64,000 nucleotides of DNA, from NCBI GenBank assembly GCA_963787485.1, contig CAWBDF010000003.1, forward strand, positions 558,001 to 622,000, in the 5' to 3' direction. Below the pieces are notes generated by a model, which ran no database searches, was not told the DNA's origin, and worked only from the letters and a program-made list of their open reading frames with translations. Shown here piece after piece: positions 35,431 through 43,901 of this stretch. Every line of letters begins with the position of its first letter. Within the stretch, counting starts at the first letter, position 1. This stretch comes from Bog-473 sp963787485 (GTDB lineage: Bacteria > Actinomycetota > Acidimicrobiia > Acidimicrobiales > RAAP-2). A program made the position numbers and the translations under genes.

Positions 35431-36846
35431 TCACTCGTCCGGTCCCCTCCTGTAGTCAAAGAAGGATCTCTCCATGATGAGCTCCGCTACCCCGGCCGGC
35501 ACCATCTTTTCCCATGTGTGGTCCCCGGTGGCGATCCGCTTCAGGACGTCACGGCTGAAGATGCTCAGGTACTCGTCCTGATAGTTGTCCAACGGCACGA
35601 AGCTTCCCCTCATGGCCAGGTACTCGTAGAGGGGCCGGAGGGCCGGCTCGACTTCGATGGTGTCAACGCTCTGGATCTCCTCGGCCTCGGTGGGCCGGAG
35701 GGGATACACGTAAATGCGCAGTTCGTTCTTGAAGAGCCGGCCGAAGCTTTCGAGGATCCCACCGGGGAGTTGCACGTAGTTGGACTCGTCGAAAAGCTCA
35801 ATCAGACTCGGCACACCCATCACGATGCCGATCCGCTCGGAAGTCTGCTGGGCGATGTACGCGGCCAATCGGTAGTACTCGAAGAAGTCGGAGATTGCGA
35901 CGGTCATACCACACGCGGCCAGCAGGTCGGCCCGAGCAAGGAAATCCCGGCGATCGACGTCCTCTCCGCCCGCCAGCAGGTTTCGCATCGTGAGCTCGGC
36001 GACCGGCAGCACCGGAACGCCGGTCATCCCGGGGTCGGACTCGAATTTGGACAAGGCGCAGTCCAACATGTCCAAGTTCACCAGTGTGGTCGGACGGAAG
36101 CTGCCTCGCTCGACCAGGACGGCCCGCTTGCGCAGAGCCTCGCTCGGTTGGAGCACCGTTCGATCAGGGCCGAACATCGCTAGGCCGCTCAGGCCCAGCT
36201 GCACCAGTTTCAGCGCTATGAGCCTATTGTCGACTCGCCGAAACTCGATGCCGCGGAACTCGACCATGTCGATCTCGATTCGCCCCGTTGTCAAGCGATC
36301 GAGCAGGCTCTCGATCAACATCTCGGGCTCGTGGTGTTGAAAGAACGCCCCGTGGAGAAGGTTGATACCGACGACTCCGATTGCTTCTTGCTGCAGGGAT
36401 GCCTCCACGTCGAGCATCCGGACGTGAAGGATGATCTGGCTCGGATCGTCTCGTGGATGGGCCTGGAACTTCAGACCCATCCAACCGTGGCACTCGTTGT
36501 TCCCCTTGTAGCTGCGCGCCACAACGGTGTTGGCGAAGGCGAAGAACGAGGTCGTGTCGCCTCGCTTCTGACTCAGGCGATCGAGGTTGAGCTGGTACTC
36601 ATGGTCGAGCATGGCCTGGAGCCGGCCCGCCGAGACATACCGGTCGGCCTCGCCGTATATGGCGTCGCTCACCGCCATGTCGTAGGCGGAGATCGACTTG
36701 GCAATTGTGCCCGCCGCTCCACCGACTCGGAAGAACCACCTGGCCACTTCCTGGCCGGCACCGATCTCGGCCACCGTGCCGTACCAGCGCGGGTCGAGGT
36801 TGACTTGGAGCGCCTTCTGGTGGGTGTCCTCGCCGACGTCGATCAT
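35431..36846 (-). CDS. Conserved protein of unknown function (often mislabelled TonB-dependent receptor)
   Basis: 471 residues from ATG 36846. The N-terminus 'HQKALQVNLDPRWYGTVAEI' then 'GAGQEVARWFFRVGGAAGTI' and 'AKSISAYDMAVSDAIYG' are strongly conserved in a widespread bacterial family of soluble proteins. These are annotated variously as TonB-dependent receptor or nicotinate-nucleotide adenylyltransferase, without support as far as I know. There is no signal peptide, no beta-barrel and no adenylyltransferase H-x-G-H motif here. 'NECHGWMGLKFQAHP' contains a possible metal or nucleotide site. It is co-transcribed with an HAD phosphatase, which suggests a shared small-molecule pathway. A GTG 30 bases upstream is an alternative start. 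Confidence 0.85.
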   Translation of the reverse strand: MIDVGEDTHQKALQVNLDPRWYGTVAEIGAGQEVARWFFRVGGAAGTIAKSISAYDMAVSDAIYGEADRYVSAGRLQAMLDHEYQLNLDRLSQKRGDTTSFFAFANTVVARSYKGNNECHGWMGLKFQAHPRDDPSQIILHVRMLDVEASLQQEAIGVVGINLLHGAFFQHHEPEMLIESLLDRLTTGRIEIDMVEFRGIEFRRVDNRLIALKLVQLGLSGLAMFGPDRTVLQPSEALRKRAVLVERGSFRPTTLVNLDMLDCALSKFESDPGMTGVPVLPVAELTMRNLLAGGEDVDRRDFLARADLLAACGMTVAISDFFEYYRLAAYIAQQTSERIGIVMGVPSLIELFDESNYVQLPGGILESFGRLFKNELRIYVYPLRPTEAEEIQSVDTIEVEPALRPLYEYLAMRGSFVPLDNYQDEYLSIFSRDVLKRIATGDHTWEKMVPAGVAELIMERSFFDYRRGPDE

Positions 36847-36976
36847 AGAAGCGTCCCCGACTGTCTGTACCTGCACAACTGAGCCACAGCCACATTCCCG
36901 GGTTTCTGTTTCCAGTGCGTTGGTGTTCCATGAACCCTGTGTTAAGTCCGTGCCAAGCAGGTGGAGACCGCGGGCG

Positions 36977-37655
36977 ATGGCAGATCCCGCCCCTGTTGGT
37001 GGTCGGCACGCGGTGGCCTCTCCCGAGTCCTGCCAGGCGAAACGCCGAAGCTTGACCGCCCCTCGGGATGGAGTAGCGGATCGTTTGACCCGAGACCTCT
37101 ACTTCTTCGGCCCGTCAGCGGCTGAGATCGATCAGATCATCCCCATCGTCGAGCGGGCACTCGGGGATGCCAGGCTTTCCGTTCATCGAATTCGGGAGGG
37201 CTCGGGCTTCTATCGACTCGAGGTGAGTCAAGCGGGCGACGTGACGGAGGTCGATTTCGGCGCTGACTTTCGCCTCCCCCCAATCGAGCGGGGGCCCCTT
37301 GGCCCGACTCTGGCGGACGAGGAACTCGCCATTAACAAGGTTCTTGCAGTCTTTGGAAGAGCTGTGGCGCGAGACTTTGTCGACCTCTCGGCACTGACAA
37401 AGCGCTACGGAACTCGATCATCTCCTGCGACGCGGATCAGAGAAAGACCCTGGCTTTGACATCCAAGTATTCACGGAGATGCTGACAAAGCTCGAGCGCC
37501 TTCCGCGCGACGAAATCGAGATCTCCGACCAGGAGTATCAGAAACTTGTTCGAACGATTGAACATTGGCGCGGGATCCTCTTCGACCTCTCGCCCGATCA
37601 CCTTAAGAACAAGAATGAGCTCGAACGAGAAGGCGATATGGGACTTGGGCTCTGA
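36977..37655 (+). pseudogene. AbiEii-like nucleotidyltransferase, truncated and frameshifted
   Basis: The readable part starts 'GVADRLTRDLYFFG', the end of the nucleotidyltransferase signature (usually D-x-D-F-F; here the second Asp is replaced by Tyr). It continues 'VTEVDFGADFRLPPIERG', 'DEELAINKVLAVFGRAVARD' and 'FVDLSALTKRYG'. One extra A at about 37411 breaks the frame; after it comes 'SEKDPGFDIQVFTEMLTKL' to a stop at 37655. The upstream third, with the G-G-x-A-L motif, is absent or scrambled. The family includes toxins that modify tRNA or proteins. No antitoxin partner is next to it. It is probably inactive. Confidence 0.6.
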
Positions 37656-37786
37656 AGCTCTCGTGAGATACGGCACGGGCGCAGCGAGCTTGCGCAGAGC
37701 CTCCTTGGCCACCGCGATGCATCGCACGAAGCGGGCTGCAGTCAGCTCCCGTCTGGGATGAAACACCGCCTCTGAGCTGGTACGAT

Positions 37787-37885
37787 GGAGCGGAAGACGG
37801 GATTCGAACCCGCGACCCTCACCTTGGCAAGGTGAGGGCTTTGGTCCGTTTGGGTACGGTCGGTCCCTCGAAGTGCATGCCCGTC
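37787..37885 (-). repeat. tRNA-Gly(GCC)-derived repeat L4, partial
   Basis: Intact tRNA-Gly 3' half (CCCTCACC TTGCCAA GGTGAGGG hairpin, GGGTTCGAATCCC T-arm, CTTCCGCTCC acceptor). The upstream part is shared with L3 only from about GACGG..GCACTTC..GGGACC to AAACGGAC; the palindrome and GGTGGAAACTGG block are missing. In their place lies the broken end of a DNA ligase gene. Confidence 0.75.
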
Positions 37886-38038
37886 GGTGAGATCTTTGCC
37901 AGTGCGCGACTCGAGTAGCACGTCGCTACCCGCTTTGCGTGCGACGCAGCGCTCACCGTCGAACTTGCGCTCGAGCAGCCAATCGTCGCCGAAGTCGCGA
38001 CGGTCGGTCAATGTAGCCAGCATGAGCGGGATCACCAT
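37886..38038 (-). pseudogene. ATP-dependent DNA ligase, N-terminal fragment
   Basis: From ATG 38038 the frame reads 'MLATLTDRRDFGDDWLLERK', then 'FDGERCVARKAGSDVLL' and 'ESRTGKDLT'. K-F-D-G-E-R is ligase motif I with the adenylated Lys. After about 50 residues the frame runs into the tRNA-like repeat L4, so over 80 percent of the gene is missing. LigC/LigD-type ligases serve end joining. The break coincides with the repeat border. Confidence 0.7.
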
Positions 38039-38131
38039 GCCAACATCGTTTCACGTGAACGTCGAGGCACACACCTCAAAATGCCGGTGAACCCCATTTG
38101 AACCACAGCCAGTTTCACCGCTGACGTGAAC

Positions 38132-38725
38132 CTAGATCCACACGAATGGCTTGTCGGGCAGGCTGTCTATGGCGTTAATCACGTCAGCGAATACCTCTTC
38201 GACAGATTGTTCACCGTTGACCTCAACAAGTATTCCGCGCCTGGCATAGAAATCGAGCAGCGGCTGCGTCTGGGACTCGAACATCTCAAAGCGGTGTGCG
38301 ATAACAGCCTCAGTGTCATCGTTGCGTCCTTCCCGGTCGGCGCGTGACTTCAGTCGATCGTGCGCCTCATCACGACTGACTCGCAAGTAAACGACAGCCT
38401 GGAGTGCGACACCTTCCACGCTCTTGGCTAAAGAATACGCCTCCTCGGCTTGGCGCAACGTCCTCGGGAAACCGTCAAGTACATACCCACCGCTGCGAGC
38501 CGCCCCGACAACGCGAGGCCATAGCATTTCGATCATCACCTCGTCAGGCACGAGATCGCCCCGCTCTAGATAGCCAGCTGCGATCCGCCCAATCGGTGTG
38601 CCATGAACCACCTCATCGCGGAACAGAGCCCCGCTGGACAGATGAGCAATTCCATAGTGCGCAGCCACTTTCGCCGACTGCGTGCCTTTCCCAGCTCCGG
38701 GATAGGCCACCAACAAGAGACGCAT
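38132..38725 (-). CDS. adk: Adenylate kinase (short-LID), probable second copy
   Basis: 197 residues from ATG 38725. 'MRLLLVAYPGAGKGTQSAK' is the P-loop (first Gly of the usual G-x-P-G-x-G-K is Ala). 'HLSSGALFRDEVVHGTPIG' (NMP-binding), 'YVLDGFPRTLRQAEEAYSL' (D-G-F-P-R) and 'SRADREGRNDDTEAVIAHR' (short LID without zinc ligands) follow. It interconverts ATP+AMP and 2 ADP. It is not in the ribosomal protein operon where the housekeeping adk normally sits, and next to Hsp20 and NhaA here, so I infer an accessory copy, perhaps stress linked. Confidence 0.92.
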   Translation of the reverse strand: MRLLLVAYPGAGKGTQSAKVAAHYGIAHLSSGALFRDEVVHGTPIGRIAAGYLERGDLVPDEVMIEMLWPRVVGAARSGGYVLDGFPRTLRQAEEAYSLAKSVEGVALQAVVYLRVSRDEAHDRLKSRADREGRNDDTEAVIAHRFEMFESQTQPLLDFYARRGILVEVNGEQSVEEVFADVINAIDSLPDKPFVWI

Positions 38726-38788
38726 TTCTATCAACTTAATGGTCGCGTCTACGTTGAAGATTCGATTTGCGTCACGTCGGAGAGCGAC

Positions 38789-39001
38789 TTGATTCATTTT
38801 CGAGCGCGAGGTACGGCCTCGCCGAGACCGTCAAACCGCAAGCAACACCCGGCGTTGGGCTGGTGGGTAGCCGGCGCCGTCATCGCCGGGATTCTCATCC
38901 TCGTCCCGTTGGCTCCCGTTTGGTGCCGGCTGCCTCGACCGCCCCGGGTCAGTTCTCTTTGCGCACATGACGGCCGGACCGCGCTGATCCCCTTTAGCTG
39001 A
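38789..39001 (+). CDS. Possible small single-helix membrane protein
   Basis: 70 residues from TTG 38789 with GGAGAG just upstream. A clear membrane helix 'LGWWVAGAVIAGILILVPL' is flanked by basic residues, and codon third positions are GC-rich. It overlaps the end of the Hsp20 gene on the other strand by a few bases. No homologue is recognised, and it could be a remnant or chance frame. Confidence 0.25.
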   Translation: MIHFRARGTASPRPSNRKQHPALGWWVAGAVIAGILILVPLAPVWCRLPRPPRVSSLCAHDGRTALIPFS

Positions 39002-39463
39002 TGTTGAGGTGCTTGGGTTGCTCGGCAGCGGCTTTGGGGATGCGGATGGTGATGACCCCTTCGTCGAGGGACGCTTCGACTTTCTTGGCGTCCACATCGA
39101 CCGGCAGGACCATCTCGTAACGAAACTGTCCTACTGTCCGGGTCCGGCGATGCAAGGTTCCCTTTCGCTCCCGTTCTTTGCGCTCCCCGGTGACAGTAAG
39201 TCGGCGGCCAGAGAGTTCGATCTTGACGTCCTGTTTCTTCACCCCACCAGTTCGATCTCGACGACAAACGCGTCATTGGTCTCTTCTACATCGGCTACCG
39301 GCGCGAATTCACTATCCATGGCGGTTCCGGTCCGCGGCCACGCTGGCATGCGCGGCCAGTTCGGGAACACCTGTGCGAGCTGCTGCTGTAGGTGCTCAAG
39401 GTCCTCGAAGGGATCCCATCGGACGACGTTTGCAGGCCGCTGCTCCATATTGGTCAGACTCAA
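38994..39463 (-). pseudogene. Hsp20/alpha-crystallin small heat shock protein, frameshifted
   Basis: Start at TTG 39463 is supported by AGGAGGTG eight bases upstream (ATG 39448 is the alternative). The first frame reads 'NVVRWDPFEDLEHLQQQLA' and 'FAPVADVEETNDAFVVEIEL'. It breaks in a G run at about 39242 and continues 'VKKQDVKIELSGRRLTVTGE' to 'EGVITIRIPKAAAEQPKHL', the alpha-crystallin domain with the G-V-I-T-I-R-I-P motif. One missing G explains the break, and the joined protein (about 155 residues) has normal length. ATP-independent chaperone. A homopolymer error is quite possible. Confidence 0.85.
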
Positions 39464-39766
39464 GGGTGACCACCTCCTGTGGTGATATCTCCTGTTCCTT
39501 CCCCCAGTCACTTCGGCAAAAAGGTGAGCTGTTAAGAAAAGCTCCATACAGCGGAAGGACCGAGAGACGGATCAATTCAGTATGCCGTCGGCTGCCGGCG
39601 CCCGTATCCAGCAATCGCGTAGTGAAAATCGCGATCGGGCGGGTTTATGCGGCTGCTGGAGAAGGTAAGGGATAAGTGAGCAGCCGCCAAAGGGGGCTGC
39701 TGTGGCCCCTGCCCACCTACAACGCGGTCTGTGATCCGCGCGCGGCCAACGCCTTGTTGACCGAGC

Positions 39767-39905
39767 TTAGTTGTCCGACATGTCGATGGCTCCATAGCGG
39801 ATCCGCTCCTTCCAGCCCTTGGGCTGCTTGTCGATCCAGCCCGCCACGTCGACGTACTTGCGGGTCGCCAAGATGTCGCCTTCACACCATGGCTCACGTC
39901 GGCGG
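39767..39905 (-). pseudogene. ISL3 transposase fragment
   Basis: The minus-strand frame 'DILATRKYVDVAGWIDKQPK' and 'GWKERIRYGAIDMSDN' followed by TAA matches the ISL3 core, where W-x-x-x-Q-P-x-x-W-R is followed by the catalytic Asp in 'GAIDMS'. Only about 45 residues remain, in the intergenic region upstream of nhaA. It differs in sequence from the complete ISL3 at 60854-62277. Confidence 0.5.
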
Positions 39906-39979
39906 CGATCTGGCGGACTAAGTTCGTCCCAGAGACCGGCGCTGAGCTACACGCCCGTCGGTAGGCTCGCCGCAGCCGT

Positions 39980-41866
39980 ATGGCAGTCATCGACCCTTCC
40001 GAGAGCTCCACTCGTACGGCGTGGTTACAGCGCGACACCGCCCTTCGCCGTTTCCTGCAAACGGAGTCGGCGAGCGCCGCCCTCCTCCTCGGGGCTGCAG
40101 TCGGCGCGCTGATCTGGGCGAATGCCGACACGTCCTCCTACGACCACGTGTGGCAGACCCGGCTGTCCGTACACGTCGGTCAGACAGCAGTGTCCATGGA
40201 TCTGCGTGGCTGGATCAACAGTGGCCTCATGAGCTTCTTCTTCCTGGTCGTCGGGCTCGAGGCACGCCGGGAATTCGACATCGGCGAGTTTCGAGAGCGT
40301 CCCAGAATCATCCTTCCCGTGCTCGCGGGGCTCGGTGGGATGGTGGGGGCGGTCGGGCTCTACCTGGCCATCAACGCTGATCGGACCTCGGCGCACGGTT
40401 GGGGCGTCTCGATGTCGACCGATACTGCCTTCGCCCTCGGCCTGCTCGCTCTACTTGGCAGGCACGCTCCCGAACGACTGCGCGGCTTCATCCTCACGCT
40501 CACGGTCGTCGACGACATCGTGGGCCTCGTCGTCATCGCCACGGTCTACACCCATCACCTGACAGTCGCGCCGCTGTTGATCGCGATCGGACTCATGGCG
40601 CTTGCGGCCTTCGCAGCATCGCTCAGGATCCATTACGGACTGCTCTACTTCACATTGGCAGCGGCGAGCTGGGTTGCATTGGTCGAGTCGGGCGTCGACC
40701 CGGTCGTCGTCGGGCTTGCAGCAGGTCTCATCGCCTACGCCGCTCCGCCTGCCCGCACCGATCTGGAACGGACCTCAGATCTCTTCCGGGACTTCCGGGA
40801 GCAGCCGACCGCCGGGATGGCGAGACAGCTTCGCGCCGGCGTGCGGACCGCGGTCTCCCCCAACGACCATCTGCAGCAGATTTGGCACCCATGGACGAGC
40901 TATCTCATCGTCCCGCTGTTCGGCCTCGCGAACGCCGGCATACCCGTCAACGTCGGCTTCCTCGCCCAGGCCTACACGTCGCCCATCACAGTCGGAATCG
41001 CCCTCGGTTACGTGGTCGGCAAGCCGGCCGGGATCATGTCCGTGTCCGCCCTCGTCAACAAGGTTACGAGAGGCCGACTCCGTCCACCGGTTGGCTGGAT
41101 GGCCGCCCTAGGCGGTGGCACCTTGGCCGGTATGGGCTTCACCGTCTCGCTACTCGTCGCCTCAGTCGCGTTCACGGGTGTCGAGTTGAAAGAGGCAACG
41201 CTCGGAGTGCTCACGGCGGCCGTGGTGGCAGCCCTGCTGACCTGGTTGGTGTTCCAGATCACGGATCGCCTGCCGTCGCCACTTCGCAGCCGAGCGCTCC
41301 TCGGCCAGTCCCCCGCGATCGTGGACCTCGCCGATCCGGTCGATGGCGACCGCGACCATATCCGCGGGCCGGCGAACGCGGACGTGACCCTCGTCGAGTA
41401 CGGCGACTTCGAATGTCCGTACTGTGGGCGGGCCGAACCGGTCATCCGGGAACTCCTGGCCGACTTCGGCGACCTACGTTATGTGTGGCGCCATCTGCCA
41501 CTGAACGACGTGCATCCGAGAGCTCAACTGGCGGCGGAGGCATCCGAGGCCGCCGCAGCGCAGGGGGCCTTCTGGCCGATGCACGACCTGCTGATGGAGC
41601 ACCAGGACGAGCTGACCCCCAAGGACCTCATCCGGTACGCGGAACAGCTCGGACTCGATGTGAATACATTCACCGAGGACCTCCGAAGTCGCCGATGGAG
41701 CGAACGTGTCGCGGCAGACGTCGAGAGCGCCGATGTGAGCGTGGTCGCGGGTACCCCGAGCTTCTTTGTCAACGGACAGCGGCAGGTCGGAACGTACGAT
41801 CTCACGACGCTCAGGCGTGCCGTAAGGACCGCTCGGGCACAAGCGCACATCGGGCATCGCGGGTAG
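39980..41866 (+). CDS. nhaA: NhaA Na+/H+ antiporter fused to a DsbA-like thioredoxin domain
   Basis: 628 residues. Residues about 20-430 form NhaA: 'GWINSGLMSFFFLVVGLEAR', 'WGVSMSTDTAFALGLLALLG' and the ion-binding Asp pair in 'LTVVDDIVGLVVIATVYTHH', ending 'GGTLAGMGFTVSLLVASVAF'. Residues about 455-620 form a DsbA/thioredoxin-like domain with 'VEYGDFECPYCGRAEPVIRE' (C-P-Y-C) and cis-Pro in 'VVAGTPSFFVNGQRQ'. The antiporter exports Na+ in exchange for H+. The fused oxidoreductase should face the cytoplasm unless the topology is unusual. This fusion is known in actinobacteria but its role is unclear. The start at 39980 matches the first residues before helix 1. Confidence 0.94.
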   Translation: MAVIDPSESSTRTAWLQRDTALRRFLQTESASAALLLGAAVGALIWANADTSSYDHVWQTRLSVHVGQTAVSMDLRGWINSGLMSFFFLVVGLEARREFDIGEFRERPRIILPVLAGLGGMVGAVGLYLAINADRTSAHGWGVSMSTDTAFALGLLALLGRHAPERLRGFILTLTVVDDIVGLVVIATVYTHHLTVAPLLIAIGLMALAAFAASLRIHYGLLYFTLAAASWVALVESGVDPVVVGLAAGLIAYAAPPARTDLERTSDLFRDFREQPTAGMARQLRAGVRTAVSPNDHLQQIWHPWTSYLIVPLFGLANAGIPVNVGFLAQAYTSPITVGIALGYVVGKPAGIMSVSALVNKVTRGRLRPPVGWMAALGGGTLAGMGFTVSLLVASVAFTGVELKEATLGVLTAAVVAALLTWLVFQITDRLPSPLRSRALLGQSPAIVDLADPVDGDRDHIRGPANADVTLVEYGDFECPYCGRAEPVIRELLADFGDLRYVWRHLPLNDVHPRAQLAAEASEAAAAQGAFWPMHDLLMEHQDELTPKDLIRYAEQLGLDVNTFTEDLRSRRWSERVAADVESADVSVVAGTPSFFVNGQRQVGTYDLTTLRRAVRTARAQAHIGHRG

Positions 41867-41928
41867 GGGGATTCCGTTTGCCAAATGACCGGAGGGTTCG
41901 AAACACCACCCCTGACCTGCTAGAACCC

Positions 41929-41990
41929 AGCGGAGGACGGGATTCGAACCCGCGTCCCGCCAGCGGAAGTGGCCAGCGATCTAATCCAAC
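41929..41990 (-). repeat. tRNA-3'-like fragment L5
   Basis: On the minus strand GGGACGCGGGTTCGAATCCC and GTCCTCCGCT form a complete T-arm and acceptor 3' strand, close to the tRNA-Gly end of L1-L4, but the anticodon loop region is different (GGCCACTTCCGCTGGC). It lies between nhaA and the catalase gene. Confidence 0.6.
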
Positions 41991-42362
41991 AACGTCCCCG
42001 TATGGGACGAGCATCAGTAGACGTCGCGGAGCGTCAACCGTCTGTATTCCGATCTCATGAATCAATGGCCACAGACCTGACCAATAACCACCCATAGAGA
42101 AGGCACGTCGAGTGAACTCACCGAGACGTCATGGACCGTCGAAGACAGCAAAACGGTCGCTGATCTGGTGGACGTTTCAGCGCGCGAGCTGCCGTTACAT
42201 CCATTCCGGCACAGAACCATTGTCGGGATGTAACTCCCGCGACCCCCAGCGAGGTTTCCCCCGTCGGCACCCTTATCGGACGAAGGCTTCGGCATGACGA
42301 TCGACTTGCCACATGGACGGGCATACAGTCGCAAGAGACACCCACCACAAAGGGGGATGACC

Positions 42363-43817
42363 ATGCCTGGCAACAACATCAAGCCGACGACCACTGACGC
42401 TGGAATCCCCGTTGCAAGCGATGACCACTCGCTCACCGTGGGGCCAGATGGCCCGATCCTGCTGCAGGACCACTACCTCATTGAGCAGATGGCAAACTTC
42501 AACCGCGAACGCATCGCGGAGCGCCAGCCGCACGCCAAAGGAGGCGGCGCCTTCGGCCAATTCGAAGTCCTGGCCGACGTGAGCCAATACACCAAGGCGG
42601 CGGTGTTCCAGCCCGCCACCACGACTGACGCCTTGATCCGCTTCTCGACGGTGGCCGGCGAGCGAGGTAGCCCGGACACTTGGCGCGATCCACGGGGCTT
42701 CGCGCTGAAGCTCTATACGTCAGAGGGCAACTACGACATGGTCGGCAATAACACCCCAGTGTTCTTCTTGCGCGACCCGATGAAGTTCCAACACTTCATC
42801 CGCTCGCAAAAGCGTCGCGCCGACTCCGATTTGCGAGACAACGACATGCAATGGGACTTCTGGACGCTGTCGCCAGAGTCGGCCCATCAGGTGACATGGT
42901 TGATGGGCGACCGCGGAATCCCCAAATCGTGGCGGCACATGAATGGGTACTCGAGCCATACCTATATGTGGGTCAACGCAAACGCCGAGCGGTTCTGGGT
43001 GAAGTACCACTTCAAGACGGACCAAGGCATCGATTTCCTCACTCAGGAAGATGCCGACCGGATCGCGGGCGAGGACGGCGATTACCACCGGCGCGATCTG
43101 TTCGAGGCGATCAGGCGCGGCGAATACCCGAGCTGGACTCTCAGGGTTCAGATCATGCCCTTCGAGGAGGCCAGGACCTACCGGTTCAACCCCTTCGACC
43201 TCACCAAGGTATGGCCCCACGGGGACTATCCACTGCACGAGGTCGGCCGGCTGACCTTGGACCGCAATCCCACTGACTTCCATACCGAAATAGAGCAGGC
43301 CGCGTTCGAGCCGAACAACCTCGTGCCCGGAATCGGCGTCAGCCCGGACAAGATGCTGTTGGCCCGGGTGTTCTCCTACGCGGACGCGCACCGGGCCCGA
43401 ATGGGAGTCAACTACAAGCAGATACCGGTGAACTCACCCAAGGCACCCGTGCACAGCTACAGCAAGGACGGTGCCATGAGGGTCCACAAGGTGTCCGATC
43501 CCGTCTACGCACCGAATTCAAAGGGTGGTCCGAAGGCCGACCTCGAGCGCTACCCATACGTGGAGAAATGGGAAGCTGACGGCGAATTCGTCCACGCCGC
43601 CTACACCCTCCGCCGGGACGACGACGACTGGGGCCAACCCGGCACGCTCGTCCGCGATGTCATGGACGATGCGGCGCGTGACCGCCTCGTGACGAACGTC
43701 GTCGGGCACCTGCGTCACGGTGTGTCCGAACCCGTGCTAGAGCGTGCCATTGAGTATTGGCGCAACATCGACAAGCAGGTCGGCGACCGCATTGCCGAGG
43801 GTGTCAACGCCTCCTGA
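42363..43817 (+). CDS. Monofunctional haem catalase (small-subunit clade)
   Basis: 484 residues from ATG 42363, with AGGGGG six bases upstream. The active-site His is H57 in 'RERIAERQPHAKGGGAFGQF'. The Asn region 'VGNNTPVFFLRDPMKF' follows, and the proximal haem ligand is Tyr in 'LARVFSYADAHRARMGVNY', the R-x-F-S-Y-x-D-x-H-R block. Length fits clade 3 catalases. It breaks down H2O2 in the cytoplasm. It is the only gene between tRNA-like fragments L5 and L6, so it also looks like a single-gene cassette. Confidence 0.96.
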   Translation: MPGNNIKPTTTDAGIPVASDDHSLTVGPDGPILLQDHYLIEQMANFNRERIAERQPHAKGGGAFGQFEVLADVSQYTKAAVFQPATTTDALIRFSTVAGERGSPDTWRDPRGFALKLYTSEGNYDMVGNNTPVFFLRDPMKFQHFIRSQKRRADSDLRDNDMQWDFWTLSPESAHQVTWLMGDRGIPKSWRHMNGYSSHTYMWVNANAERFWVKYHFKTDQGIDFLTQEDADRIAGEDGDYHRRDLFEAIRRGEYPSWTLRVQIMPFEEARTYRFNPFDLTKVWPHGDYPLHEVGRLTLDRNPTDFHTEIEQAAFEPNNLVPGIGVSPDKMLLARVFSYADAHRARMGVNYKQIPVNSPKAPVHSYSKDGAMRVHKVSDPVYAPNSKGGPKADLERYPYVEKWEADGEFVHAAYTLRRDDDDWGQPGTLVRDVMDDAARDRLVTNVVGHLRHGVSEPVLERAIEYWRNIDKQVGDRIAEGVNAS

Positions 43818-43858
43818 ACGGAGCTCGCACCCTACGATTCTTGCGGGCCTCAGTTTTT

Positions 43859-43901
43859 GGAGCGGAGGCGGGATTCGATCCCGCGACCCCCTCACCACCT
43901 T
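43859..43901 (-). repeat. tRNA-3'-like fragment L6
   Basis: On the minus strand GGTGGTGAGGGGGTCGCGGG, then ATCGAATCCCGC and CTCCGCTCCA: variable region, T-arm and acceptor strand like the other copies, with T-loop ATCGAAT instead of TTCGAAT. The anticodon stem is degenerate. It is the last copy of the series seen. Confidence 0.6.

Noticed and set aside
25459..43901. True integron attC sites
   Set aside because: No R'/R'' core sequences (GTTRRRY type) and no integron integrase were seen; the similarity is only in layout.
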